From NCBI RefSeq assembly GCF_963169125.1, contig NC_084798.1, forward strand, positions 98,225,970 through 98,289,969: DNA of 64,000 bases, written 5' to 3'. Below are positions 1 to 12,096 of the stretch, in pieces (within the stretch, counting starts at the first letter, position 1; each line of letters starts with the position of its first letter). This DNA comes from Humulus lupulus. Lineage: Eukaryota > Streptophyta > Magnoliopsida > Rosales > Cannabaceae. Below the pieces are notes generated by a model, which saw only the letters and a list, made by a program, of their open reading frames with translations, ran no database searches and was not told the origin of the DNA. Position numbers and translations under genes: made by a program.

Positions 1-3000
1 AAGTAGCGTCTACCATCTGATCGATTCGCGGAAGAGGGAAACAATCTTTCGGGCAGGCCTTGTTTAGGTCCGTGAAGTCAATGCACATTCTCCAGGACCC
101 ATCGGGTTTCGGGACCAGAACTAGGTTGGCCAACCACACGGGATAGTGCGACACCTGGAGAAAGCCTATGGACATCAATTTGTCCACTTCAGCTTTGACG
201 GCTTCGGCTCTCACTGGGTCCAGCGGCCTCCTCTTTTGGCGAATTGGAGTTGCAGATGGGTCTATGTTGAGTACGTGGCACGCAACATTGGGATTAATCC
301 CCGTCATATCAGCGTGGCACCATGCCAGGATATCCTGATTATCCTTCACAGTGGCCACGATCTTATCTCGAATGGCCGACGGCAGGTTTTTCCCCACTTG
401 AATGATCTTGGTGGGTTCTCCCGGGTTGAGGATCACCTCTTCGACTTCCTCCATCGTCTCTATTGCTTTCTCGATTCCCACTCTTGGGTCGAGTTCGTCA
501 AAGTATACCTCCTGAGCACCCCCAGTTTCTGGTGAGTCTTCCGCCAAAGGAATGGCAGCAAACGTCTCTTGGACCGTGAAGACGGATCGGACGGAGACGT
601 TATAACAGCTCCGTGCACTTCTTTGGTCTCCTCGGAGGGTGCCAATACGCCCATCGTCGCATGGAAACTTCAAACATAAGTGGCGTATCGAGGTTATGGC
701 CCCACAATCGATCAGGACCGGTCGGCCTAAGATGCCGTTATACGCCGTGGGGCAGTCGACCACCACGAATGTGCTATGCTTGAAGGCACAAGCGTCGCTT
801 TCTCCTCTGAGGGTGACTGGAAGTTGAATTTTGCCTAATGGCATGAGTGCGTCCCCATTGAAACCTTGAAGCTGGATGGGGCATGGGGCCAGGTCTATCT
901 CAGTCAATCCGATCGCGTGGAAGGCCGCTTTGAAGAGGATGTTCACGGAGCTTCCGTTATCGACCAAGATCCGTGAAACCTTCTTATTGGCAATCTGGGC
1001 TTCCACCACGAGGGGATCGTTGTGGGGGAAGTGCACATGTCGAGCATCGTCCTCCGTGAAGGTGATGGGAAGATCCATCATTCGGGGACGTTGAGCAGGT
1101 GATTGAACCAAGGCGCACATCTCCTCGGCGTGCTCTAACTCCCTCAAGTACCTCTTCTGGGAGTAGCGGGTGCTTCCGGCAAGGTGTGGTCCTCCGGAAA
1201 TGGTGGCGACGTGTCCGTCAACGGGTGGCGGAGCAAGGCCGGGCGGATATGGGTTGCCTGGTCCTGGAGCCAGCAAGGCAATGGGCGCCGGAGCGGGTGG
1301 AGCAGGAAGTGCTGGGAACTGAGACCCGGGAGCTTGGGGGTGACCGGCTCCAGGAGCGCTAGCGGCCCCCCTCTGTTCCGGGGAATATGCAGCTCCGTGA
1401 ACTACCCCCTGTCCGGGATAGATAATGGGTATCCTCACCCACTGACCAAGGTGTCCCACTCTTGCCAGGGACTCGATCTCATCCTTCAGCTGAAGGCACT
1501 CATTCGTGGTGTGCCCCACGTCTCCGTGGAACTCACACCTCTTATTGGAGTCTCGCGGACGCCTTCCTCCGTGAGACACCTTCGGGGGCTTCCTGTAGTT
1601 GACCATATTACAGGTCGCCCGATAGACATTCTCTCGCGAACTTGGGCTCATAGTCCTTCCGGGGTTTCTTTGAATGGTCTCCCCGGTTGGAGTTTCTTCC
1701 GCTTCGTTTGCTTTGCGATTGGCTCAAATTTCGTTCTGGGGCTTCCACTTGCGGCTGCGGCATGCCAGGAGCGATACTACATCCGGTTTGTACTTCTCCG
1801 TACCCAGAGAAATGGGTTTGACTCGGCGTCTGAGCAGACGCGGAAGGCCCATACACACTTGGAGTGAATCGGGCTCCTGGAAGCGTGAGGGCTGGTGCGG
1901 GAGCTTGCGAAGAAAAGCTCGGCGCAGTCACGGAAGGCGTGCTGGTAGGCATCCTCAAGGTTGATGATTCCCTGAGCTTTTGACATGAATTCGGACAGCG
2001 TTTCTGCCCGTCTCCTTTGCATTTCTCCCCATAGCAGGGAGCCGACAGTAAGGCCCGATTGAAGGGCGATCAGCTTCATGTCATCGCTGACCTTGGTTTT
2101 TGCAGCAGCTTCCATCATTCTCTGAATGAAAGCTTTGAGGTTCTCAGTGGGTTGCTGCTTGATGTTGGTTAAGGAACCAACCTCCATGTCGTGGTCGCGG
2201 GCAGCAATAAACTGCCTCCTAAACGCGGACTGTAGCTCTTTCCAACTGTGGATTGATCCGGGAGCTAATCTTTTCCACCAGTCCTCCGCGGACTTGGTAA
2301 GGGTGAGTGAGAAGCACATGCATTTGGCGTCCTCACTGACACCCGCCACTTGCATCATTTTGTTGTATTTAGCTAGGTGGGTACGCGGGTCTGTCCTCCC
2401 ATCATATAATTCTATGTGAGGCATTTTGAAGTTATCCGGGAGGGACGTTTCCGCGATCCTCCGAATACATGGTTCCGGGTCTTCCTCCTCAGAATCTGAC
2501 AGGGCCCCCCCACTTTGCTTCCGGACTAGCTTGGTCAAGGCAGCAATCTGTTCCTCGAGCCTCTTCGTATCACTCTCTGGGAGGTCACGTCCCCGGAGCT
2601 TGTCATTAATATGATTTCGGAGGTCGTCTCCGCGAGGCCGGGCCTTTTCTCCTTTGGCCTATTCATACTTGGCCTCCAACCTTCTTCTTAGGTCCACCGT
2701 GGACCAGCTATCTTCGGAGTGCGAGTTCGCAGCCCGACCGTCCTGGTTGACGGAATCACTGGGGCGGTTGTTCCTTCCCCTAGGCCTGGGTGCCTTAGCA
2801 CCGGGCCCTTTAGGCACGGAGTGCCCCCTTGGGGCTGAAGGACGTCTGGGCTTAGGAGCGCCAGAGACCTTCTGCGCGCGGGGGGGGGCAGTCGGCCTTG
2901 TGATTCACGCTTTTAGGAGGTGCAGGGGCGTCAGCGCGCACAGGCTCTCCAACTTTTTCATTGCCCTTGTTAGGGGCGGCTTTGGATGGTCCAGCAGCGG

Positions 3001-3403
3001 CTGGATCCGGTATAGCGGCATCAGCACCACCTAAAACAGAGGCGTCCTCGTCCGAGTCGCCTAGGTCTCCGAACTTGCTTTGGAGGCGCTCCATCATGCG
3101 CTGCATTTTTTCGGAGAGGCTCTCCTGCTCAGCAAGCTTGGCTTTGGTGACCTCCAGTTCTTCGGCTACTTGGACCAGTTCTGGGTCCTTCTCATAGTAG
3201 CAGCCGTCCTTGTAATAACCGTCTTGGACATACTCTTCTTCGTCTTCTAAGTATGTTGTATCTTCGGTACTGACCCGATCCTAGCGGGATGTCGGGTCTT
3301 CACCTTGGTAGTCCAAGGGTTCGCTTTGCACCACATCTTCCATCACGGTATCGGGGTTGACCGTAGCATTTTTGTCAACAGCGGATTTTCTCGTAGTCAC
3401 CAT
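1..3403 (-). pseudogene. E0 gag-pol polyprotein, 5' part, disrupted
   Basis: The reading frame starts at an ATG at 3403, about 65 bp inside the PBS, with a MVTTR-like N terminus also seen in E2. Its parts are a charged, coiled-coil-prone N-terminal segment (about 3260-2850), the retrotransposon gag domain (about 2440-1960), a CCHC zinc knuckle (about 1555-1495; C-E-F-H-G-D-V-G-H...C), an aspartic protease with LVDNGSS (about 966-951), and the N-terminal RT fingers at the left edge (CIDFTDLNKACPKD). A TAG at 3281-3283 and a run of eight G at 2879-2886 break the frame; the stretch from gag into RT is otherwise fairly open. The protein would package RNA and process and copy the element. This copy looks non-functional, and RNase H and integrase are outside the window. 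Confidence 0.82.
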
Positions 3404-3469
3404 CTCTTTAGCACGAAGTGAATACAAAAAACGTACACAGAAAAAGAGCTGACTAACAACTTCCTACAG

Positions 3470-3487
3470 CTCTCAATGAAAGCACCA
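3470..3487 (-). other. Primer binding site of E0
   Basis: The minus strand reads TGGTGCTTTCATTGAGAG, starting three bases after the LTR end. The same 18-mer occurs at the same spacing in E1 and E2, and close variants in E3 and E4. It is the complement of a tRNA 3' end finishing in CCA. Confidence 0.8.
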
Positions 3488-3490
3488 AAA

Positions 3491-4391
3491 TGTTTACCGA
3501 GTTTTTCGGAAACGAATAACTAACAGAATAATAAAAAGATAAGAACTGTAGAAATGCTGAAATGTAACTAAACAAACAGTGTTTTTACGTGGTTCAGGCG
3601 TTAACAAGCCCTAGTCCACGAGTCGATGTTATTATACTTGGAAAAGGTTACAGTAAGATGGCTGATGCACAAGAACTTCACACACTCACAGTGTTTCTCT
3701 CGGGTTCTCTTGAAGAAGATGAAGCTAGAGAGATTTTAGTAGAGTTTTTGCTATATGATTTGTTCGTCCTCCTCCTTCTTGTAAAATGAAGGGGTCTTTA
3801 TAGCTAGGGTTTCGGAGTAGGGTTTTTCTCTACGTACCTGAGTCTTAATTACACCAGCCATAAATAGGGATACAATTACTGTAGTAACATGGCTACAAGA
3901 CTCTATGTGGGTATATTTACGTGAAAGTATGGGGAACACACAAAGTCAGCCGTCTTTTCCAAGTTGTCAGCGGAACAGTAGGCGAAAAGGTACCCTTAGG
4001 CGTGCTGGGATGTGTGCGGCTTTGACCTGACGGGCGTGTCAGGCGGGATCCTGTGTCAGGCGGATATCATTCCAAATATGCCTCCTCCAGGACTCGACCG
4101 TTTGGCTTTGTTCCGTGCGAGGCACGGAACTGCTTCCGCGGAGACCACTCGAAGAGCTTCTCCTGGAAGGAGCTTCCCCGAAGGATACCCTTTCGGGAGT
4201 CCGGGAGAGTTGACGAGTTTCCATGTTGTGTTTGCTTGAAAGAGTAATCCGGACACTAAACGGGAGAGGCGAAGCCTTTATGTTCATCCGCGAGCTCTGG
4301 TCACCTACCGTGAAAGACATCGATAATTCTGCTTCCCCGAGGACATCAATCTAAACGCTATCCGGAAATCTGGATAACAGTTTCAATAACA
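3491..4391 (-). repeat. 5' LTR of E0
   Basis: On the plus strand the LTR begins TGTTTACCGAG directly beyond the PBS and is taken to end at ATAACA. The inner boundary is firm because of the PBS and the right boundary is approximate. A minus-strand TATA-like sequence (CTATAAAGA) lies at 3795-3803. The sister LTR is off the window, so its age cannot be judged. Confidence 0.7.
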
Positions 4392-4476
4392 CATTTTCAA
4401 CTTAACGACTTGATTAGCAAGTCTTGCACTTTTGTAAACATACAGTGTAACGATCTTGGCTATCCAGGGCGTTACA
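4392..4476 (+). repeat. 3' end fragment of a chromovirus-type LTR
   Basis: These 85 bp match the terminal part of the LTR ending at 25854: both contain GACTTGATTAGCAAGTC and end CTTGGCTATCCAGGGCGTTACA. The rest was displaced to the left by the E0 insertion. Confidence 0.75.
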
Positions 4477-5503
4477 AATACTGTTTTTAATGTAGATAGG
4501 TGAAACCTAGATTTTTCTTCCTCCAGGAAGTTCCCGTCAGATACAACACATTCCAACATGCAAATAAAGGCTGCATCTTTGTTTGTTGTTTGTTTTTGCT
4601 GCTTTGTAATATGATCTAATCCCTTTATTTATTTTTTATTTCAGCTTCTTGTGTCTAACAAAAACCTTGTTCTTGATGCCTTGATGTGAATGAACAATGT
4701 GTTCTCTATTCCTCCATAGAATTGTGAAGAACCTTCTCACTGAGTCAAACCTTTGAGCTTGTAGTCTCCTAAAGGTTGATAAAAAATTCCTTAGTGTGCT
4801 CGTTCCTCCTTTCTTTGACAAGTCCAAAAGAAAATACTATCAAGCTCAAGGGGCATGAAGTTGCAAGCTTATAGAGAAATCCCAATATTCTTAAGCTAAG
4901 TTAGAGGAGGCAAAAAATGAAATCCCCTGCCGTGAGCATTGTTTCTACAACAATGGGTCATACCGCGAACATTTTTCTCATGACAACAAGTCATGTCACA
5001 AGAACTGTCACTATTAATTTTCTTGTCTCAAATGTCATGGCTTCTGTTATGGTATTTGTGTTAAGTATTCTCAATGGCCTTGGCTCAGATGGGTCCAACT
5101 AGAGAACCCGTCGTGATGACAACAATAATTATTCTAATGACCCCCTATTAAACACAAGCTTAAACTTATGTCAAGCCTTCGTTATCGAGCATACCTCTAG
5201 AGCAGTGACCCAGGAGAATAATCTACCCATTGCTGCAATAGCACACCAACAAATGGGTACTGTGTTCTTGTCTACCTCTCTTCCTCATGTGGTCCACATG
5301 GTATCTATCAACAAGTACTCCATAATGGGTTCAGTCTCAAGATTGTTTTATTGATAATCCTTGTGCCTTGTTTAGCATAAGGTGTCTCCCATTCCACAAG
5401 AACATGGAGATCTATACCCTACCCAGAAAAAGCTTGCTGAGTTCTCGTCTACCTCTCTTCCTCATGTGGTCCACATGGTCCCTGATTCTAAGTGTGTGCA
5501 AGA
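4477..5503. other. Unassigned degenerate DNA, possible Copia relic
   Basis: There is no intact reading frame. Between about 4910 and 5200 a decayed plus-strand translation has Cys/His-rich and Asn-rich pieces that could be the remains of a Copia gag zinc-finger region, but this is weak. A 39-bp direct repeat lies at 5264-5302 and 5441-5479. I see no gene, promoter or complete repeat here. Confidence 0.3.
5264..5479. repeat. 39-bp direct repeat pair
   Basis: The segment starting GTTCTYGTCTACCTCTCTTC occurs at 5264-5302 and again at 5441-5479 with a single mismatch. It is probably a local duplication in decayed DNA. Confidence 0.85.
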
Positions 5504-7932
5504 TGCAACGCCCTACTAATCCAGGATCGTTACACTGTGTATTTAAAATGGTGCTTAACTCATTAAGCGAGACATTTGGACTCAAAAGTGTAATTAAAAT
5601 TACAAAAATTTTTAGGTATTAAAATTTTTGATCAAAATGTATAAACTTTTCCATTAAAACTTTATGTGGTTATAGGGGATCCCAACAAGAGTTTTAAACC
5701 AAGTGTAGATACAACCAAAATTACAAAAATAGTCAGCTTAAGCGACAAAATTGGACTTATACCCTAAGTCCCTCAAAAGTATATCGACTACGACGGCCGA
5801 GTAGGCCGAACGTGTACGAACTGCACTCATGACCGGTCGACCTTTCCCTTGCCCTTACCTACATCATAGAGCAACCGTGAGCCAGGGCCCAGCAAGAAAA
5901 CCCCACAAGGCATAATAATAGTCACATTAAATATAAACAACAATTACCACACATCACATATAATAAATGCATTCATTCCAATCATATAAATTATAAACAT
6001 GTTTCACAACTTATAAACATGCTCATTTCAAACACATAAACCAGTTACACAGCCCAACCAAGTAGCCTTGCCGAAAGGCCCATCCAAGTGAGGTGCGTCT
6101 CCTAGCACCCAGCTTACAGTCCATGCAGGGTAAGTGAGTACTGCTCCCTCAAATTGACCCCGCCATCATGGCCCATGTTCCACACGATTGCCGAATATAG
6201 ATCATATCGATCATCCACATACAATTCAACACATATAAGCATAGAAAACAACATTATGCATGATGGGAAACTCAACCATAACAAATTCAGATATACGTTT
6301 ATAACCACATCCCAATATAATCTAGAAAATCCCCCGCTTTATGTGCATATGCCGGTGTTCCTACCTGGATTCCAAAAATGGTGATAAAATGACCAAAGTG
6401 TGATTCCGTTCAAGCGTCTTTAGACAATCCTAAACAAATCTAATCAAAATCGATTAATACCAAGCTTAGTTCACAATTCTGACTCTAAGAGAATAACATC
6501 TAAACTTGGCTTAGGTACAAGATTTGTAGAGCTTTCTACAAGCTTTCTAACCATATAAAGAACGTCTAAATCCAACATCGGAGTCAAAAGTAATGGTCTA
6601 TTTACAAAACAAGAAAAAATTGTGAGCTAAAATAGGGTTGGTGTCGTGGCATCTAAAGAAAGTTTCATTTGCGTCGCAATGCCCACTGGTGGCAGAGAGT
6701 ATTATGAAAAATGCATTTGGGTACTGCAACACCACTAGATGAAGAGAGCCTTACGAGCCTAGAATTTCATACTACCCCATTTGTAATCCCCTGCGATTTC
6801 AGGCCCTAAATTCGACCCAAGAACCCCAAAAATCGACCCCAGATTGCACCAAACTCAGAATTCATACCATAAAACATGTGCAATACTCTTTATACATCAT
6901 TTAGACATCACTCAACCATCAAATTTGAACCAAACACATGAATAGGAAATTTTAGGGTTCTAAAACCCATTTTCCCCCAAATTCTAAAAAATCAAACTCA
7001 ATCCCTTACTTTCTATTTGAATTCAAGCTATTAAACAATTAATAAAATGTTTATATCTCCATTGTGCCTACCTAAACAACCTAGGGTCACCCAAATCGAA
7101 AATTACACAAAATCCTCAAGAACTCTTCAAGAACCATGAAGAACAAGGAGAGAAATCCCTCACCTTTCTGAAATTCAAAAATTCTAAGTGATGGTGGCTT
7201 TATCAGTTGCTAGATTCCCTCTTGTTGATGCTTAATCTCCTCCAATCACTATAAATCAACCCAAAAATTTGCCTCTAGCTCAAGCTTGATCCTAGGATTA
7301 GTAGGAAAATGAAGAGAAAGAGAAGGAAAGTGAGAGAGAGGAGAGCATGTAAATTGTTGGCTTCCCTCAACACTTAGCCAATTCTTGTATGATTCCATGG
7401 CCAAAAGACCATTTTTCCTTGATATTCACTTAACCTCAAAACTAACGCCAAGGGCAATATAGTCATTCTCCTATACTTCCCACTAAACCTCAAATTACAC
7501 CACTAATTCCCAATTTGTCAACTAATCCATCAAACTTAGCCATTTCACCAATTAATTTCATTCTACCAATACCCTCAAAAAGATTAAAAATTTCCAACAA
7601 TACCACTAAGCTCGACCCGAGCTGGGTATTTATCTCTGTTGTGACTTTTATGCAAAAACCGCCTGAAGGGATCCACTCATGCCAAAAATTAAATATATCC
7701 ACATAATAGTGTGATCTTAAGAACATATCACATAAAATATACAAATATACCATCAACGGGTCAAAATTATGAAAATACTTTTTTTTTACAAAAGCGAGTC
7801 TTTAAATACATTTAATACACATAATCATGAATACTCAATCATATAATAATACAATTCACATAATTACCCCACTTGTCCTCCCAGCATGGTATTCTAAGCA
7901 CTTAATTCTTTTAGAAGTTTTGGGACACTACA
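5504..7932 (-). repeat. Chromovirus-type (Del/Tekay-like) LTR, probably a 3' LTR
   Basis: The plus-strand left end (TGCAACGCCCTACTAATCC, then GTTACACTGTGT) matches the ends at 8668, 58936 and 63756. The right end (TTTTGGGACACTACA) matches those at 28005 and 61241. The sense strand is therefore minus and the length 2429 bp, like its relatives. No TSD is visible. The next bases, read on minus, give TTGAGGTC then AAGGGTGG, which resembles a deleted version of the E5 polypurine-tract region, so this may be a 3' LTR whose internal region is lost. Confidence 0.75.
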
Positions 7933-8667
7933 CCACCCTTGACCTCAACTATAACTAAGAGCACTCAAGGCATAAAATGCTACACTCGTGGAAAAGAACT
8001 CAACCTTCAAGGTGTAAGTTGAGGAACTCTCTAAGTCTTGCAATGAGCCTTTGAAGTTCAAAGAAAAGCTCAACTGCCTCAGGCAAAAAAACTCAACCTA
8101 ACCTCTCACATGGAAGCCTTAGACAAAGAAGCTTCTGAGTTATAATCCAACATTCCAAGGCTTCAAATAAGAGAAAGAAATTTAAGGATAAGATTAAGTT
8201 TCTCAATGTTGTGGATTCCAATGTCAATCAAGTTTGAGAATGAGAAGCCTTTAATGATGGAGATTCACAGTAAGGTGGAGCACTTGATGAAGGAGGTCTA
8301 GGAGTCAAGAGATTGTGTCCTTACGCTTGAGACTCACAAAAAAGAGTTCAAGGCGTGAAAACAAGAGCATAAGGCTTCTACTTCTACCCTGCACAAGCCT
8401 ATTGGCAAAGAGACCATTGAGGAGCGAGCTATTGAAAATATGCTATATACTTTGTGGGTTCAACATCTAGAGTATTACTGTTCCACTCTAGGTGTGAAGT
8501 ATGTAGATGCTCTCATCACTACATGGTTTGTTGAGGGTGAGGAAAAGGGTGATTCTGCTATTGACAACCTAGACAAGGTTGCCCCCCAAAATTATAAGTC
8601 ACTATGTTCATAATTTTTTCTAGTAACTTGTATTTACTTTTGTTTTGTACATATTTAAGGGTTTAGC
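7933..8667 (+). pseudogene. Relic of a Tat antisense-type ORF, C-terminal part
   Basis: From about 8190 to 8612 the plus strand has a decayed Lys/Glu-rich frame of coiled-coil type with several stops. Near 8430 it reads NMLYTLWVQHLEYYCSTLGVKY. This aligns in position and spacing with the C-terminal motif of the antisense genes in E1 (MLYHCWAYNPDDDFSFLG) and E2 (LFYHCWSHNPDADFSFM). After the last codons the DNA becomes AT-rich, like a 3' UTR. I read it as a fragment of an antisense gene from another, otherwise lost, element. No LTR or pol belonging to it is visible. The first 250 bp hold nothing recognisable. Confidence 0.4.
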
Positions 8668-8979
8668 TATAACGCCCTACTATTCCAGGACAATTACACT
8701 GTGTATTTTGCAATAGTGCTTAACTCACTAAACGAGTCATTTGGACTTAAAATGTGTAAATAAAACTAACTCAAGTATTAGGTATTAAATTTTTTGGTCA
8801 AACAGTAATCATTTCATCAAAAAGGTTTAACTTTGTACACGGGATCCCAAAAAGAGTTCATAAACTAATACATAAACAAAGTAAATACAAAGGGCCAGCC
8901 TAAGTAGAAAAATCAGGGTTCAACCCTAGTTCCAGCAAGTGATCTCGGCCGAGGTGGTCGAGTAGGCCGCAAATGTACA
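8668..8979 (-). repeat. Outer solo LTR (chromovirus-type), left part
   Basis: The left end TATAACGCCCTACTATTCC is preceded by TTAGC at 8663-8667. The same TTAGC follows the right end at 28006-28010, which makes a perfect 5-bp TSD. The LTR is split by a second solo LTR at 8980-25854. Removing that insertion leaves about 2458 bp, the expected family length. The second base is A instead of the usual G. Confidence 0.88.
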
Positions 8980-10392
8980 TGTAACGACCCAAAATCACTA
9001 ATATATGGCTTAAGGGCCTTGATTAGTGCGTCGGGAAGGCATAATTGGTTTATGTATGAGTTCATTGAATTAATGCATGATTATATGATAAGCATGCTTG
9101 TATGACTATATGAATGCAAATGTGGTTAAATGTTATATCTGTGTGAACCACATTATTATGTGGGTAGATATGCAGTATGCGACTTGAGGCGATCCTAGGG
9201 AGCTAGATAGCGGGAAAAGTCACAACGGGGCTTAATATTCGACTTTGGATAAGTCAGGGGTATTTTAGGTATCGGGTAGTTATTTAGACTATCGGGTTAT
9301 GGAAATAAATATATGGAGATATATTTGAGGTTAGGAGACTTAGGCGGGAATATTGGGGAATTTTACCGTTTTTCCCTCGAGGACGTTTCTGGTACCCCGA
9401 GCCTTGGGATTGACTTAACAGACTAAGATTAGACTAAGTTAATGAAAGAAGTAAAACAAAAAGACACAAACCGACCTTCTCAGCTCTTCTCTTCTCTTCT
9501 CCTCTCTTCTTTTTTCTCTCCTAAGAAAACTACATAAAATCTAAGGGAAATCAGTTGGAAAACTCTGTGTTTGAGCTGAATTCATGAAGGTTTAGCTTAG
9601 TTTAGACTAAGGGTTACTCAACCAAGATTAAGGTAAGAGTTGAGTTGTGTTGTGTTTTTGGGTGTTAGAATTCCGAGTTTTTGGCTGAATATTAAGGTGT
9701 TTATGATTTTGATGTTTAAGGGCTGAATTGAAGCTAAGTGCTTGGGTTTTAGCTCAGAGGTTGTTAGGGAAGTGGTTCAGCATAAGAGGTAAGCTTCAAT
9801 TCATAATTCAGAGGTTAAAATTTGAGTTTTGCATAACTGGTTTTGGTGTTTTGAGTTGCTGGGTTTCAGAAATCAAAATGGAATTTTAGTAGGTTTTTAA
9901 GCTAGATTTCTGTTGGATTATGTTGTTAGAATCATGCTAAAAGTTTTGTGATTAATGGGTTTTGAATTAGGGTACTTTGGGATGGTTTTGAATGGGGTTA
10001 GGATGATAGAAATGGTGGATTTTCTGGGCATGAAGGAGAGGGTCGTGGCTCTGTTCTAGAGCGCTGCGGCCCTACGAAGCAAGAGAGCCAGGGAGGCTCG
10101 GCCAAGGGAGAGTGCCAGGGCGCCATTGGGCAGGGCCGCGGCGCATGTCTGCTTACTGGGGGGCTTGGGCTCTGTTTTAGGGGTGGGTCGTGGCTAGGTT
10201 TCAAGGGCCATAACCCTTAGGTGCATTTATGATCTTTTGGGGATTTTAAGCATGGGAACATAACCTAAGGTGCTTGGGATCGATTTCACCACCGTGCTTG
10301 GTGGAATTCGATGTCCCGGAAGCTAGTATTGTACCCGAAAACCTTTATTTGAATATTAATGGAATCCATTATCTTGGTTGTGACTAGGTGTT
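8980..10392 (+). repeat. Inner solo LTR (chromovirus-type, opposite orientation), left part
   Basis: It begins TGTAACGACCCAAAATCAC after GTACA (8975-8979). The other end, GGGCGTTACA at 25854, is followed by GTACA (25855-25859), so the TSD is perfect. E1 splits it at 10393; without E1 it is about 2293 bp. Its sense strand is plus, opposite to the LTR it entered. A GC-rich block with CGCGGCC-like words lies at about 10035-10150. No protein is encoded; short frames here are chance. Confidence 0.88.
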
Positions 10393-11151
10393 TGTTGACG
10401 CGGTTCTTCGCCAACAGGTAATTAAGAAAATAAGAGGAAGGGATTAGTGCTTAACTATGAACCGAAATAGATGAATGATCTTCTTAAATGGACTGGTGAC
10501 ACAATCACGTTTTTTAGGTGGTTCAAAGGTTAAAATCCTTCTACTCCACCAACCAATATTATTGTTATATGCTTGGTATTCTTTTACAGGGTGTTTCCTT
10601 ACACAATAGAATCCAACCCTTTGCAACTCCCAGGGTCTCCATATTTATAGGAGAGGGCACCTGGGAGTTGCTAAGAAGGTCATCTCGTGACCTTCTTACC
10701 TATCATGTCAACTCTGTGATATTCATGATTAATTCCTAAAACCTGACACATGAAGTGTGGTCTAATCAATAGGTAAGGGGGATAATGGGCCGCACGGCCC
10801 AACCCAGTCGTGGGTGTCTGAATACGCACGTTCATGCTGCGTGTCCAAGAAGTCAGGGATATATCAGACACGTGATGTCTGATATATGCACGTTTACCTT
10901 GCGTGGTTGACTTTATAAAAGGTCACAGCCTCCAACTCTAGCTCGTACCACGAGCTGGATGCTTGCCTTGACCTGTGGCCTTCAGAGTCCAGACTCAGTC
11001 CTTAAGTAATCTTGGCGAACCTTTGGATACCCCGAGCTAACAAGGTAGGACCTGACGACAACAGCTCCGGTCATGGGGAATCCACGTGGCTGACTATAAT
11101 TTAGGCCGTATCTCAGCTCGCTAATAGCCTGTTGGAAAATCAGGGCGTACA
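10393..11151 (-). repeat. 3' LTR of E1
   Basis: It runs from TGTTGACGCGG to GGGCGTACA and pairs with 24211-24969 at equal length. The minus-strand TATA box CTATAAATAT is at 10641-10650. It contains the inverted repeat TGGGCC-GCAC-GGCCCA (10786-10801) and a larger palindrome centred on CACGTG (10859-10887). Confidence 0.93.
10859..10887. promoter_or_regulatory. LTR palindrome centred on a G-box
   Basis: Arms ATATATCAGACA and TGTCTGATATAT (12 bp, perfect) flank CGTGA, so that CACGTG sits in the middle. The copy in the other E1 LTR is at 24677-24705. In E2 the G-box remains (28774-28779, 40743-40748) but the arms are lost. CACGTG is the core bound by plant bZIP and bHLH factors; a role in LTR transcription is inferred. 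Confidence 0.6.
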
Positions 11152-11168
11152 TTTGCCCCCCAAGCCCC
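11152..11168 (-). other. Polypurine tract of E1
   Basis: The minus strand reads GGGGCTTGGGGGGCAAA directly before the 3' LTR, as expected for the plus-strand priming site. E2 and E3 have nearly the same sequence (CTTGGGGGGCA). Confidence 0.85.
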
Positions 11169-11414
11169 TGCTCGTGGTATAAGACGTCGTGTAGGGCCAC
11201 AATAGGGGCTTTTAGGCTTCCCCATGAACTCTTCATATTCCACACTTTACGCAGGCACCGAATACGTGGAACATCGTGGTTGGTGACGGTACGTCTTCCG
11301 AGAACCGCATTAAATGGCCTAGCCTATACTCAGTCGTCATTTCGTCTTCTGAGTGGAGAGCCTTGGATCCCACATCAGGGCAATCCAACGGCCCTCCTCA
11401 TGTGGCCTTTCACA

Positions 11415-11424
11415 TATATAAAAG
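11415..11424 (+). promoter_or_regulatory. TATA box of the E1 antisense gene
   Basis: TATATAAAAG followed by GGGGTGGCCACC lies on the plus strand just inside the 3' LTR. E2 has TATAAAAGGGGGTGGCC at the matching place (29318). The conserved element and its position upstream of a pyrimidine-rich leader suggest a separate promoter for the antisense gene. Confidence 0.6.
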
Positions 11425-12096
11425 GGGTGGCCACCTTACGCATGGGCCACCCGTTCATTTGAAATTTTTCAGAATTTTCTTTCTTCTTCTCTCTTCTTCG
11501 TCTCCAAAAGAAAAACCTTTTTCTCTTCGGTCGCCATTCCCAGCACTCAAGAAGTTCAGGTGTAAGGGCTCCCTTGAAGCTTTGGAATCAACTACTCTGA
11601 CGAAGCCCCAACCCAGACAACCCCTTCATCCTCTTCTCAACCAGAACACTCTGTAAGTCTCCTGACCGTGCATGCTTTGAGATTATTTTTCACTGTAGCC
11701 TAGGTAAATATTTACTGTAGCCACATGCAAGGTTTTGTTGGTTCTTGTGGGTATGAAGGGAGAAAGCCTTTAGGTTAGGGTATCTCTTGTAGTAGAAAAC
11801 CATTTAGGAACACGGTTTATAGGATGCATTTTCTGGGGAAATTTTCTGGGTATGATTTTTGGTATGCTTGTTTAAAATATCCAGTATTTTGGGTGCAAAA
11901 CCGGGTAGCTTAGGGGACACGGTTCACAGGCGGTTTTGCCTCTCTTGCCTACTGAAACTTTCCTTCCAAGGAAAAATTCTATCCTGACCCTCCTGACACA
12001 CGAATTCTGAGTAATCGGGGATCTGTTGGGAGCACAGGCGCGTGTTCATAGAACCGCGTTGTTATACCCAAAAATTGGAGAATGCATTCTAGGAGA

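Larger units (their letters stand above)
1..4391 (-). mobile_element. E0: truncated Ty3/Gypsy Tat-type retrotransposon
   Basis: The minus strand carries, in order, an LTR, a primer binding site, gag, protease and the start of reverse transcriptase. The rest of pol and the 3' LTR lie beyond the left edge. The gag type, the DNGSS protease motif and the PBS shared with four other elements here place it in the Tat group. Its right end sits inside a chromovirus-type LTR whose last 85 bp follow at once, so E0 inserted into that older LTR. The outer right boundary is inferred from an ACA terminus and no TSD can be checked. Confidence 0.85.

Noticed and set aside
3470..3487. tRNA gene fragment
   Set aside because: Only 18 bases match a tRNA 3' end, at the position expected for a primer binding site, and no cloverleaf surrounds it.
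5504..7932. Solo LTR with a TSD
   Set aside because: The flanks CAAGA and CCACC do not match, and a polypurine-like remnant follows, so a broken 3' LTR is more likely.
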